A stretch of DNA of 14,894 nucleotides from CALZJC01 sp041574955 (GCA_041574955.1 JBFGNS010000108.1:1-14894); one strand, 5' to 3'. Positions 1 through 6,738 are shown, counted from the first letter of the stretch. The notes: generated from the letters alone by a model not told the origin. Program-made: numbers and translations.

Positions 1-1404
1 GGCGAGCGCCAGGAACCGGTTGTCGATGCCCAGGGCGCACAGCTTCTTGTTGAAGTCGCGCAGCAGCTCGCCGGGCGGCAGCCAGCCCTGCTGGCTCGGG
101 TACTGGCGCAGCATGCCGGCCGCCAGCGAGCCGTAGAGGGCGGCCGAGGTGGCCTTGCCCGACACGTCGCCCACCGCCACCAGCAGGCGGCCCTCGCCGT
201 ACGGCAGGATGTCGTAGAAGTCGCCGCCCAGATGGGTCGCCGGGCGGTAGGCGAACGCCGCCTGCAGGCCCGGCAGCCAGGGGGTCGTCTTGGGCAGAAG
301 CTGCTTCTGGATCTCGCGCGCGGTCGACAAATCGCTCGCCAGCCGGCGCTCGTCCTCGCGTAGGCGCTCGTACAGGCGGGCGTTCTCGAGCGCGATGGCG
401 AGCGACGCGGCGAGCGTGGAGAGCGCCTGCTCGTGCTGCGGCGTGAAGGCGTCGTAGCTGGCGCTCTCGAGGTCCAGCACGCCCACCAGCCGGTTCTTGA
501 TCACCATCGGCACGGCCAGCTCCGAGCGCACCTCGACGTCGCGCACGCAGTCGATATAGCGCGGATCGAGCTGCACGTTGGGCACCCGGATGGTCTGCCG
601 CAGAGCGGCGGCGCTGCCGCAGATGCCCTCGCCGAGCGCGACCGGCGCGGTGCTGCCGACGCGCGGCCCGTCGCGGTAGACGGTCAGCCGCGGCTCCAAC
701 ACGCGGCTGTCCTCGTTCCACAGCATGACGGTGAAGATGTCGTAGTCGATCAGCCGGCGCAGCCGGTCGGCGACCCGCTCGAGCAGCTTCTTGCGGTCGA
801 GGATCGAGGCGAACTCTCGCCCCAGCTCGTGCAGCAGCGACAGCGTCTGGGTCTGCTGCCGCAGGCTCTGATAGAGCCGCGCCCCGTCGATCGCCGCCGC
901 CAGCTGGCCGGCCACCGGCCGCAGCAGCTCGAGGTGCTCGGCGCCGAACAGGCCGGGCTCCCCGCTGCTCAGATCGAGCACGCCGATCAGCCGGCCCTTG
1001 ACCTCGAGCGGCAGCGCCAGCTCCGAGCGGGTGTCGCTGGCGGCGTTGATGTAGCGTGGATCCTCCCGCACATCCGGCGCCAGGATCGCCTCACGGCTCT
1101 GCGCCGCGCTGCCCACCAGGCCCTGCCCGAGACCGAAACGCCAGTGCTCCTCGACCTCCGGCGGATAGCCCTGGGCGAACGCGAACCGCAGCTCGCGGCC
1201 ACGGGGGTCGAGAAGCAGCACGCCGATCCGATCGAACGGCACGTAGCGTCTGAGCGCGGAGCTCACCGACTTGAGGCCGGTGCGCAAGTCGGGCACCGCG
1301 TGCAGGTCCTGGATGGCCTCGAGCAGCGCGGTCAGCGCCGGCTCGGGCCGGGCGCACCTCTGCGCCTTGCGCGAGCTGCTCTGGGGGTCGGTGCGGTCGG
1401 TCAT
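1..1404 (-). CDS. GAF-GAF-SpoIIE (PP2C-type) serine phosphatase, C-terminus beyond the window
   Basis: The frame is open from ATG at 1404 to the left edge (468 codons, no stop), so the gene is partial. Residues about 30-178 and 190-345 are two GAF sensor domains; the second carries LGEGICGSA and a DPRYI motif like that of the first (DPRYIN). A helical linker (about 345-372, ending AREIQKQLLP) is typical of the segment before an RsbU/SpoIIE phosphatase domain. That domain starts near 375 and has GGDFYD (D395) and VGDVSGKA (D413), the first metal-binding acidic residues; its last part is missing. Family members dephosphorylate an anti-anti-sigma (STAS) protein in partner-switching control of a sigma factor or another output. 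No STAS protein or anti-sigma kinase is visible nearby, so the target is unknown. The second G of the usual GDVSGKG is Ala here. Family assignment is firm; the signal sensed by the GAF domains is not predictable. Confidence 0.93.
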   Translation of the reverse strand, partial: MTDRTDPQSSSRKAQRCARPEPALTALLEAIQDLHAVPDLRTGLKSVSSALRRYVPFDRIGVLLLDPRGRELRFAFAQGYPPEVEEHWRFGLGQGLVGSAAQSREAILAPDVREDPRYINAASDTRSELALPLEVKGRLIGVLDLSSGEPGLFGAEHLELLRPVAGQLAAAIDGARLYQSLRQQTQTLSLLHELGREFASILDRKKLLERVADRLRRLIDYDIFTVMLWNEDSRVLEPRLTVYRDGPRVGSTAPVALGEGICGSAAALRQTIRVPNVQLDPRYIDCVRDVEVRSELAVPMVIKNRLVGVLDLESASYDAFTPQHEQALSTLAASLAIALENARLYERLREDERRLASDLSTAREIQKQLLPKTTPWLPGLQAAFAYRPATHLGGDFYDILPYGEGRLLVAVGDVSGKATSAALYGSLAAGMLRQYPSQQGWLPPGELLRDFNKKLCALGIDNRFLALA

Positions 1405-1434
1405 CGGTCTCCGTCCGCGGCGGACGGTCTCCTT
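1405..1434 (-). promoter_or_regulatory. Translation start region with a hairpin between two SD-like sites
   Basis: On the minus strand the 8-mer GGAGACCG occurs twice, at 1432-1425 and at 1412-1405 directly before the phosphatase ATG. Between and into them lies a perfect 8-bp palindrome with a 1-nt centre (1411-1427). AAGGAG (1434-1429) is a good SD but is about 24 nt from the ATG. If the palindrome folds as a hairpin, that SD would lie about 7 nt from the start. The nearer GGAG is only 4 nt away. The pattern is seen; its role in setting SD spacing is inferred. Confidence 0.4.
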
Positions 1435-1449
1435 GGTTACAGTCGACAG

Positions 1450-1474
1450 AAAAAGCCTCCGGAAACCCGGAGGC
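1450..1474 (-). terminator. Intrinsic terminator in the leader of the phosphatase gene
   Basis: On the minus strand an 8-bp perfect stem, GCCTCCGG/CCGGAGGC with a GTTT loop (1474-1455), is followed at once by TTTTT (1454-1450). This is a textbook Rho-independent terminator on that strand. On the plus strand no T run follows the stem. It lies 46 nt before the phosphatase ATG and not after any minus-strand gene, so it would stop a short leader RNA or act as an attenuator. Confidence 0.65.
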
Positions 1475-1557
1475 CGGTCGTCACAGATGAAAACAAGCCG
1501 CGGCCCGAAAAGCTTCCCCGCGGCCGTCAGGCCGGGGGCCGGCGGCACCGGCCCGGC
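1475..1557 (-). ncRNA. Possible structured leader or small RNA ending at the 1450-1474 terminator
   Basis: Two further stem-loops precede the terminator on the minus strand. One spans 1557-1531 (a CCGGCC/GGCCGG core extended by four pairs across a 2-nt bulge). The other spans 1524-1497 (GCCGCGG/CCGCGGC with a 14-nt loop). Together with the terminator they make a transcript-like unit of about 110 nt with no ORF. No convincing minus-strand promoter was found at 1560-1594. In DNA this rich in G and C, chance stems are common, and only the terminator makes the idea credible. No known riboswitch was recognised. Confidence 0.25.
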
Positions 1558-1561
1558 CGGG

Positions 1562-1567
1562 TAGACT
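1562..1567 (+). promoter_or_regulatory. Candidate -10 box for the AhpD-like gene
   Basis: TAGACT stands out in very GC-rich DNA 27 bases before the ATG at 1595. A start of transcription near 1574 would leave a leader of about 20 nt that contains the SD GAGGTG (1585-1590). No clear -35 box is visible at the right distance. The call rests only on position and on the rarity of A/T here. Confidence 0.3.
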
Positions 1568-1594
1568 GTGCGGCCGAGACAAGCGAGGTGACCC

Positions 1595-2110
1595 ATGCTG
1601 CGTGCGCTGATCTCCAAGAAGCTCGACTCCGAGGAGCGGCGGCTCGGCGTGCCGCTCGACTACCTGCGGCACATCCTCAGGGTGTCGCTGCGCTCGTTCT
1701 GGACGTTCAGCCGAATCCTGCCGATCTCCGAGCACCGCCGCGCGTTGCCCCCCGAGCCGTACTACGTCGCGCGCATGGTGGCCACCCGCGACGCCGACTG
1801 CGGCACCTGTCTGCAGATCGAGGTCAACCTGGCGCTGGCCGCCGGCGTCGATCGCGCGCTGCTGCGGGCGGTGCTGGACAGCCAGCCCGCGGCGCTGCCG
1901 GCCGACCTTGCCGCCGTCTACAGGTTCGCCGAGGCGGTGGCCGCCGCCTCGGGAGCCGAAGACGAGCTGCGCCCGGCGCTGGTCGAGCGGTGGGGCGAGC
2001 GGGGTGTCGTCGAGCTGGCCATCGCCATCGCGGTGGCGCGCTTCTTCCCCGAGGTCAAGCGCGCCCTGGGCTACGCCAGGAGCTGCCGCCTGGTGGAGAT
2101 CCGGGTGTGA
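1595..2110 (+). CDS. AhpD-like / carboxymuconolactone decarboxylase family protein
   Basis: A 171-residue protein; ATG 1595 is preceded by GAGGTG at good spacing. The core DADCGTCLQIEVN (residues 67-78) matches the CxxC site of the AhpD-like superfamily. These are all-helical proteins that act as alkylhydroperoxidase partners or as gamma-carboxymuconolactone decarboxylase-type enzymes. C69 and C72 are both present. In many AhpD-like proteins His stands four residues after the second Cys; here that position is Glu76. The protein lacks a signal peptide and should be cytoplasmic; its N-terminal 50 residues are basic and look like an extra helix ahead of the core. The secreted propeller gene follows 62 nt later on the same strand, but nothing ties the two together functionally. 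A redox role through the CxxC pair is plausible; the substrate is unknown. Confidence 0.8.
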   Translation: MLRALISKKLDSEERRLGVPLDYLRHILRVSLRSFWTFSRILPISEHRRALPPEPYYVARMVATRDADCGTCLQIEVNLALAAGVDRALLRAVLDSQPAALPADLAAVYRFAEAVAAASGAEDELRPALVERWGERGVVELAIAIAVARFFPEVKRALGYARSCRLVEIRV

Positions 2111-2172
2111 GGGCAACCTGAGCCCCGCGCCGCCCGTACCTGTTGCCGAAGCCGAATCCAGAGGAGCCCGTC

Positions 2173-3471
2173 ATGCGCCCGACCCGACTGTCGATCCCGA
2201 CCCTCGCACTCGCCACCATCGCCGTTCTCGCTGCCACCGCCACCGCCGCCGACTGGCCGCAGTGGCGCGGCCCGCAGCGTGACGGCCGCTCCCCCGATAC
2301 CGGCCTGCTGGCCAGCTGGCCCGAAGGCGGGCCGCCGCTGGCCTGGAAAAGCTCCGGCCTGGGCGGCGGCTATTCGTCGGTGTCGGTGGCCGGCGAGAGG
2401 GTCTACACCATGGGCGACCTCGGCGACGGCCAGTACGTGCTGGCGCTGTCGCGCGCCGACGGCAAGCACCTTTGGAAGACCCGCGTCGGCTCGACCCACG
2501 AGGACGAGTACCTGGGCCCGCGTTCGACCCCGACGATCGACGGCGACCGGCTGTACGTGGTCACCACCGACGGCGACGCCATCTGCCTCGAGGCGGCCGA
2601 CGGCAAGCTGGTGTGGAAGCGCAGCCTGCCGGGCGAGTTCGGCGGCACGCTGATGAAGGCGATGGGCACCTACGACTGGAAGTTCGCCGAGTCCCCGCTG
2701 GTCGACGGCGACCGCGTGGTGGTGACGCCGGGCGCCCGCGACGCCGCCCTGGTGGCGCTCGACAAGGCCACCGGCGAGGAGATCTGGCGGGCGGCGATCC
2801 CCGAGCTGGGCGAGGCCGGCGCGGACGGCGCCGGCTACTCCTCGGTGGTGGTGTCGAACGCCGGCGGCATCCGCCAGTACGTGCAGCTCGTCGGCCGCGG
2901 GCTGATCGGCGTCGCGGCCGACACCGGGCGGTTTCTTTGGGGCTACAACCGGGTGGCCAACAACATCGCCAACATCCCGACGCCGCTCATCCACGGCGAC
3001 CTGGTGTTCGGCTCGAGCGGCTACGGCACCGGCGCGGCGCTGGTCCGCATCAGCCGGGAGGGCGACGCCCTGCGCGCCGAAGAGGTCTACTTCGTGCCCG
3101 GGGATACCTTCCAGAACCACCATGGCGGGCTGATCCTCGACAACGGCTACGTCTACACCGGCACCGGTCACAACAAGGGGTTCCCCATCGCTCTCGAGCT
3201 GGGCACCGGCAAGGTCGCCTGGGGCCCGGAGCGCAACGACGGCAAGAACTCGGCCGCCATCGCCTTCGCCGACGGGCGGATCTACTTCCGCTACCAGGAC
3301 GGGCTGATGGTGCTGGTCGAGGCCAGCCCCGAGGGCTACCGCGAGCACGGCTCGTTCCGCATCCCGGACGTCAAGCGCGAGAGCTGGCCGCACCCGGTGA
3401 TCGCCGGCGGACGGCTCTACCTGCGCGAGCAGGACACGCTCTACGTCTACGATGTGAGCGCCAAGGGCTGA
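2173..3471 (+). CDS. Secreted PQQ-like beta-propeller protein
   Basis: A 432-residue protein. ATG 2173 is chosen over the upstream in-frame ATG at 2143 because AGAGGAG lies about 7 nt before it and because it places a signal peptide at the N-terminus (MRPTRL, then a hydrophobic run to ATATA, cleavage before ADWPQWRG). The mature start DWPQWRGP and repeated blades of the type DGDRLYVVTTDGDAICLEAADGKLVWKR mark the PQQ-like/BamB-like beta-propeller family. At least six such repeats run to the end (last one RLYLREQDTLYVYD). The fold resembles quinoprotein dehydrogenases, but the full catalytic set of those enzymes was not recognised, so enzymatic activity is not claimed. Such proteins often serve as periplasmic binding or scaffold proteins. 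It ends TGA at 3469-3471. The AhpD-like gene lies upstream on the same strand and a beta-barrel gene downstream. Confidence 0.88.
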   Translation: MRPTRLSIPTLALATIAVLAATATAADWPQWRGPQRDGRSPDTGLLASWPEGGPPLAWKSSGLGGGYSSVSVAGERVYTMGDLGDGQYVLALSRADGKHLWKTRVGSTHEDEYLGPRSTPTIDGDRLYVVTTDGDAICLEAADGKLVWKRSLPGEFGGTLMKAMGTYDWKFAESPLVDGDRVVVTPGARDAALVALDKATGEEIWRAAIPELGEAGADGAGYSSVVVSNAGGIRQYVQLVGRGLIGVAADTGRFLWGYNRVANNIANIPTPLIHGDLVFGSSGYGTGAALVRISREGDALRAEEVYFVPGDTFQNHHGGLILDNGYVYTGTGHNKGFPIALELGTGKVAWGPERNDGKNSAAIAFADGRIYFRYQDGLMVLVEASPEGYREHGSFRIPDVKRESWPHPVIAGGRLYLREQDTLYVYDVSAKG

Positions 3472-3544
3472 TCGGCCGGCCCGGGCGGGTGGGCGGACCG
3501 TCCTCGCGGGGCGCCGGCGCCGTCCACCCGGGCATACAGCGACG

Positions 3545-3567
3545 CGCACCCGCCCCCGGCGGGCGCG
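3545..3567 (+). other. GC-rich stem-loop after the propeller gene
   Basis: CCCGCC (3549-3554) pairs with GGCGGG (3558-3563) around a CCC loop, and three more outer pairs follow across one A-C mismatch. It lies 74 bases after the propeller stop and well before the next SD. There is no T run, so it is at best a Rho-assisted or weak terminator. The rest of the 217-base gap 3475-3691 holds only a second, imperfect GC-rich inverted repeat (about 3479-3533). Confidence 0.25.
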
Positions 3568-3691
3568 GGTAGGAGCGGCCCGCTCATCCGCCTCGCCCCG
3601 GGGTGCCACCGGGCACAGCGGTTGCAGCGCGGGGACGCAAGTGGGAACACGACGCGGGGCCCCGCCCCGCCCACAGCCAAGGAGGTGTGTC

Positions 3692-4264
3692 ATGCGCCGA
3701 CTCGTCGTTGCATTCGCCTTAGCCAGCCTCGCGCTGCCCGCCGCGGCCGCGGCCCAGGACGAGCAGTCGCCCCCCAGGTGGCTGTTCGGTTTCGAGTCCC
3801 GGGTCGGTGAGGCCGAGTCCCAGTTCACCGACGACTACTCGTTCGGGTTCATCCCTGCCGTCAGCTACTACCCGTCCGAGCGGCTCCGGATCGACGGCTT
3901 CGTGGGGCTGGCCTGGGGCGACAGCGACAGCTACTCGCTCCACCTGATGCCCGGCATCCGCTACTACCTGCGCCCGGGGCCGGGCAAGCTGCGGCTCAAC
4001 AGCGGCCTGTCGGTGGGCTTCGAGCTGATCGAGGAGTCAGGCGACTACGAGCGACTGCTGCGTGAGCAGTTCCCCGACAGCTTCACGGCGGCGCGCGACG
4101 AGCTGCTGTTCGTGCGGCTGGTGCCGGTGGAGCTCGAATACTGGCGGGGCCGGCGCGGCGCCTTCACGGTGGGGCTCGACTACCAGCTGCGGCTGCTCGA
4201 CGGCGGCTCTGTCGACCACGAGGGGTTCGGTCTCACCGCCGGCTACCGGCTGCGCCTGAAGTAG
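3692..4264 (+). CDS. Probable outer-membrane beta-barrel protein
   Basis: A 190-residue protein. ATG 3692 is set by an almost perfect SD, AAGGAGGTG at 3679-3687; the longer in-frame start at 3641 would bury the signal peptide. Residues 1-21 (MRRLVVAFALASLALPAAAAA) form a clear signal peptide with cleavage near AAA-QDEQ. The mature part alternates polar and aromatic residues in short amphipathic strands (SFGFIPAVSYYP, LRIDGFVGLAWG, YSLHLMPGIRYYLR, LRLNSGLSVGFELI, FTVGLDYQLRLLDG, FGLTAGYRLRLK), with charged turns between. This fits a small 8-strand barrel of the outer-membrane beta-barrel (OmpA/OmpW-like) type. It ends in LRLK rather than the classical terminal Phe. No specific function can be assigned. 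It is convergent with the coiled-coil gene, with only 19 bases between their stop codons. Confidence 0.72.
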   Translation: MRRLVVAFALASLALPAAAAAQDEQSPPRWLFGFESRVGEAESQFTDDYSFGFIPAVSYYPSERLRIDGFVGLAWGDSDSYSLHLMPGIRYYLRPGPGKLRLNSGLSVGFELIEESGDYERLLREQFPDSFTAARDELLFVRLVPVELEYWRGRRGAFTVGLDYQLRLLDGGSVDHEGFGLTAGYRLRLK

Positions 4265-4276
4265 CGCCCTGGCGCT
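4263..4276. other. Small hairpin between convergent genes
   Basis: AGCGC (4263-4267) pairs with GCGCT (4272-4276) around CCTG, starting within the TAG stop of the barrel gene. It fills most of the 19-base gap between the two convergent stop codons and could serve both strands. No T run follows on either side, so termination is only a suggestion. Confidence 0.2.
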
Positions 4277-4283
4277 GCCGTGC

Positions 4284-4871
4284 TCAGCGCAAGCCGAGGT
4301 AGCGGTCGATCTCGCCCTCCCAGGTCTCGATCTCGACCCGCCGCCGGTCGAGCCGCTGCTCGAGGTCGATCACCCGCTGCTCTGCCTGCCACAGCCGGTC
4401 CCTGATCTGCTTGCGGCGCAGCTCGAGGTCGGCGCGCATCCGCTCGCGCCCGGCCTCGGCCTGCTCGGGGTCGGCGCCGCCCGCCAGCTCGGCCTGGTAC
4501 TGCGCCTCGACCTGCTCGCCGATCAGCTCCATCCTGTCGAGGTCTTCGCTCAGACCGCGCTGCTCGGAGCGTGCGCCGCGCAGCTGCTCCTCGAGCGGCG
4601 CCATGCGGCTGGTCATCAGCTGCACGCGCTGCATCAGGACACCGGCGTACTGGCCCTCGAGCTGCCGTCGCAGCAGCCCGACCAGCTCGCCGAGGGTGGT
4701 GTTGAGCGCCCGCACCTCGGCCTCGAGGCCGGTGGGGAGCGCCTGCGCCGCGGCGGGCGGGTGGGGCGCGGCGGCGGCAGCGGCCGGCACGGCGGTGAGA
4801 GCGAGCGCCAGCAGCGCGGCCGGGCCGGCGGCCGGGCGGGCGCGCGCGGCGGCGGGTTGCTTGATCGACAT
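4284..4871 (-). CDS. Exported coiled-coil protein of unknown function
   Basis: A 195-residue protein starting at ATG 4871 behind a strong SD (AGGAGGTG, 5 nt spacer). The N-terminus (MSIKQPAAARARPA, then a hydrophobic Ala/Leu run to about residue 35) looks like a long signal peptide or single membrane anchor with cleavage in the poly-Ala stretch. From about residue 48 to 190 the sequence is almost entirely charged heptad-like helix (Leu/Glu/Arg/Gln rich: LEEQLRGARSEQRGLSEDLDRMELIGEQVEAQY and on to RVIDLEQRLDRRRVEIETWEGEIDRYLGLR). There are no Cys residues and no enzyme motifs. It is probably a periplasmic coiled-coil protein. No family was recognised. It diverges from the nucleoside transporter gene across a 125-base gap. 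Confidence 0.75.
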   Translation of the reverse strand: MSIKQPAAARARPAAGPAALLALALTAVPAAAAAAPHPPAAAQALPTGLEAEVRALNTTLGELVGLLRRQLEGQYAGVLMQRVQLMTSRMAPLEEQLRGARSEQRGLSEDLDRMELIGEQVEAQYQAELAGGADPEQAEAGRERMRADLELRRKQIRDRLWQAEQRVIDLEQRLDRRRVEIETWEGEIDRYLGLR

Positions 4872-4883
4872 GGGTTCACCTCC

Positions 4884-4915
4884 TGCTTGGGTTGCGGGCT
4901 GCTCGGGTTGCGGGC
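4884..4915 (-). repeat. 16-bp tandem duplication in the coiled-coil gene leader
   Basis: On the minus strand GCCCGCAACCCGAGCA (4915-4900) is followed directly by GCCCGCAACCCAAGCA (4899-4884), one mismatch in 16. The second copy abuts the SD of the gene at 4871. It may be a duplicated operator or a slippage product; it holds no ORF. Confidence 0.75.
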
Positions 4916-4950
4916 GGTTCGAAGCTCGCGCAGGCGAGGCCCGGGCCGGG

Positions 4951-4977
4951 GTTCGTGCGCGGTAGTATGGCGCGAAC
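4951..4977 (+). promoter_or_regulatory. Candidate -10 box inside an inverted repeat before the nucleoside transporter
   Basis: TAGTAT (4963-4968) is the most -10-like hexamer in the gap. It sits inside an inverted repeat with arms GTTCGTGCGC (4951-4960) and GCGCGAAC (4970-4977), differing by one inserted base. An inverted repeat around a -10 box is a common operator layout. A start near 4975 would leave a leader of about 20 nt before ATG 4997. No -35 box is clear and no cognate regulator is present. Confidence 0.3.
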
Positions 4978-4996
4978 TTTCGACGGGGGTTCGCGG

Positions 4997-6616
4997 ATGC
5001 ACCTGATCAGTCTGCTGGGAATGCTGGCGCTTCTGGGCCTGGCCTGGGCTCTTTCCTACCACCGCGGCAAGGTCAACCTGCGGCCGATCTTCTGGGGCCT
5101 TGGGCTGCAGTTCGTGCTGGCGCTCATCATCCTGCGACAGGACGCCTGGAGCTTCGTCGGCATGACGGTGCTGGGGCTGCTGATCGTCTCCTACATCCTC
5201 TCCGGCAAGGGGGCCGACGGCACCGACTGGAAGCGCATCGCCGGTGCCGCCGCCGCCTGTCTGGCGGTCGGCTGGGCTGCCACCCTGCTGCCCACCGCGG
5301 TTCTCGGCTGGCTGCCGCTGGCGGTGGTGGCGGTGCTCGTGCTCAACGCCCGGTTCCGCTTCGCCACCGCCGCCCAGCCGTACCTGGGGGCCGCGTTCGT
5401 CGTCTTCGGCATCGCCTGGCTGATCGCCGGCAACATGCACGGCCAGGTGATCTTCAAGGCGTTCAGCGAGAAGGTGGCGGCGTTTCTCAGCCTGTCGGAC
5501 TACGGCTCGCAGTTCCTGTTCGGCAACCTGGTCCAGAGCCAGTACTTCTTCACCGAGGCCGGCAGCCCGTGGCCGGGATTCGGCTTCCAGTTCGCCTTCA
5601 AGGTGCTGCCGACGATCATCTTCTTCGGCGGCTTCATGGGGGTCATGTACTACCTCGGCATCATGCAGAAGCTGATCGAGGCCTTGAGCCGGTTCATGCG
5701 CTGGACGATCGGCACGAGCGGCGCCGAGACCCTCTCCTGCACCGCCAACGTCTTCGTCGGCCAGACCGAGGCGCCGCTGCTCATCCGGCCGTTTCTGAAG
5801 GGGATGACCGAGTCGGAGCTGCTGACCATCATGGTCGGCGGCTTCGCCACCATCGCCGGCGGCGTGCTGGCCGGCTACATCGCCTTCGGCGTGCCGGCCG
5901 GGCATCTGATCGCCGCCAGCGTGATGTCGGCGCCGGCGGCGCTGGTGATCGGCAAGATCATCTACCCCGAGACCGAGCACTCGGAGACCGCCGGCGACGT
6001 CAAGCTGCCCGAGATCGAGGCCGGCGGCAACGCCATCGAGGCGGCGTCGAACGGCATCACCGACGGCTTCAAGCTGGCGATCAACGTCGCTGCCATGCTG
6101 GTCGGCTTCATCGCCCTGATCGCTGTGGCCGACGTCGTGCTGAGCTTCCTCGACGGCCTGATCGACGGCAAGCTGATGGGCGGCGAGCTGCGCCAGTACC
6201 AGGCGGTGGGGCTGTCGCCGGTGGTGTCGGAGTACGTCGGCTTCTTCCCGGGCTCGCTCCAGACCTTCTTTGGCACCATCCTGAGGCCGCTGGCGTTCCT
6301 GATGGGGGTGCCGTGGGAGGACTCGGCGGCGGTCGGCAACCTGCTGGGCGTCAAGCTGTCGCTCAACGAGTTCGTCTCCTACGGCACTCTCGGCACCTAC
6401 ATCGCCGGCGAGCAGATCGGCGAGCGCGCGATCATCATCTCGACCTACGCACTGTGCGGCTTCGCCATCTTCTCGTCTATCGGCATCCAGATCGGCGGCA
6501 TCTCGGCGCTCGCCGAGGAGCGCCGCCCGCAGCTCGCCAAGGTCGGGCTCCGGGCCATGTTCGGCGGCGCCATCGCCTCCTGGCTGACGGCGACGATCGC
6601 GGGGCTGTTGCTGTAG
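4997..6616 (+). CDS. NupC-like concentrative nucleoside transporter (CNT family)
   Basis: A 539-residue multi-pass inner-membrane protein that should import nucleosides with H+ or Na+. ATG 4997 is preferred over in-frame ATGs at 4892 and 4967: the protein then starts with the hydrophobic helix MHLISLLGMLALLGLAW usual in the family, and ATG 4967 overlaps a -10-like box. CNT landmarks are all in order: FGFQFAFKVLPTIIFF (195-210), SGAETLSCTANVFVGQTEAPLL (241-262, with G255-Q256-T257-E258 of the substrate site), GVPWED (437-442) and GVKLSLNEFVSY (451-462, E458). The helix near the end reads CGFAIFSSIG; the Asn that contacts ribose in the Vibrio cholerae CNT corresponds to Ile491. It is longer than typical NupC (about 400) because of extra N-terminal helices (about 1-165) before the core. 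The SD is weak (GGGGG at 4985-4989). It appears monocistronic. Confidence 0.93.
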   Translation: MHLISLLGMLALLGLAWALSYHRGKVNLRPIFWGLGLQFVLALIILRQDAWSFVGMTVLGLLIVSYILSGKGADGTDWKRIAGAAAACLAVGWAATLLPTAVLGWLPLAVVAVLVLNARFRFATAAQPYLGAAFVVFGIAWLIAGNMHGQVIFKAFSEKVAAFLSLSDYGSQFLFGNLVQSQYFFTEAGSPWPGFGFQFAFKVLPTIIFFGGFMGVMYYLGIMQKLIEALSRFMRWTIGTSGAETLSCTANVFVGQTEAPLLIRPFLKGMTESELLTIMVGGFATIAGGVLAGYIAFGVPAGHLIAASVMSAPAALVIGKIIYPETEHSETAGDVKLPEIEAGGNAIEAASNGITDGFKLAINVAAMLVGFIALIAVADVVLSFLDGLIDGKLMGGELRQYQAVGLSPVVSEYVGFFPGSLQTFFGTILRPLAFLMGVPWEDSAAVGNLLGVKLSLNEFVSYGTLGTYIAGEQIGERAIIISTYALCGFAIFSSIGIQIGGISALAEERRPQLAKVGLRAMFGGAIASWLTATIAGLLL

Positions 6617-6630
6617 AGGTTGGGGGCTTG

Positions 6631-6679
6631 GGCTCTGAAGGCCTGAAGGCCTGAGCGCCTGAGGGCTTGAGGGCTTGAG
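6631..6679 (+). repeat. Tandem 8-bp repeat, about six units
   Basis: Starting 15 bases after the transporter stop, units of the form GGCYTGAR follow each other: GGCTCTGAA, GGCCTGAA, GGCCTGAG, CGCCTGAG, GGCTTGAG, GGCTTGAG. The repeat is degenerate, with unit length 8 (the first unit 9). It is noncoding and could vary in copy number by slippage. Confidence 0.85.
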
Positions 6680-6718
6680 GCGGTAGAGGGTGCTTGCATC
6701 GCCGGTGGGGGATTGCGA

Positions 6719-6738
6719 GCCTCAGCGCCGATTGAGGC
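6719..6738. other. Stem-loop downstream of the transporter
   Basis: GCCTCA (6719-6724) pairs with TGAGGC (6733-6738) around an 8-nt loop. It lies about 100 bases past the transporter stop and has no T run. It may be another fragment of a dispersed repeat rather than a terminator. Confidence 0.3.

Noticed and set aside
433..2121. Plus-strand open frame of 562 codons
   Set aside because: Antisense to the GAF-SpoIIE gene and then out of frame with the AhpD-like gene; no recognisable domain.
4634..5980. Minus-strand open frame of 448 codons under the CNT gene
   Set aside because: Low-complexity Asp/Gln/His-rich translation that overlaps two real genes in other frames.
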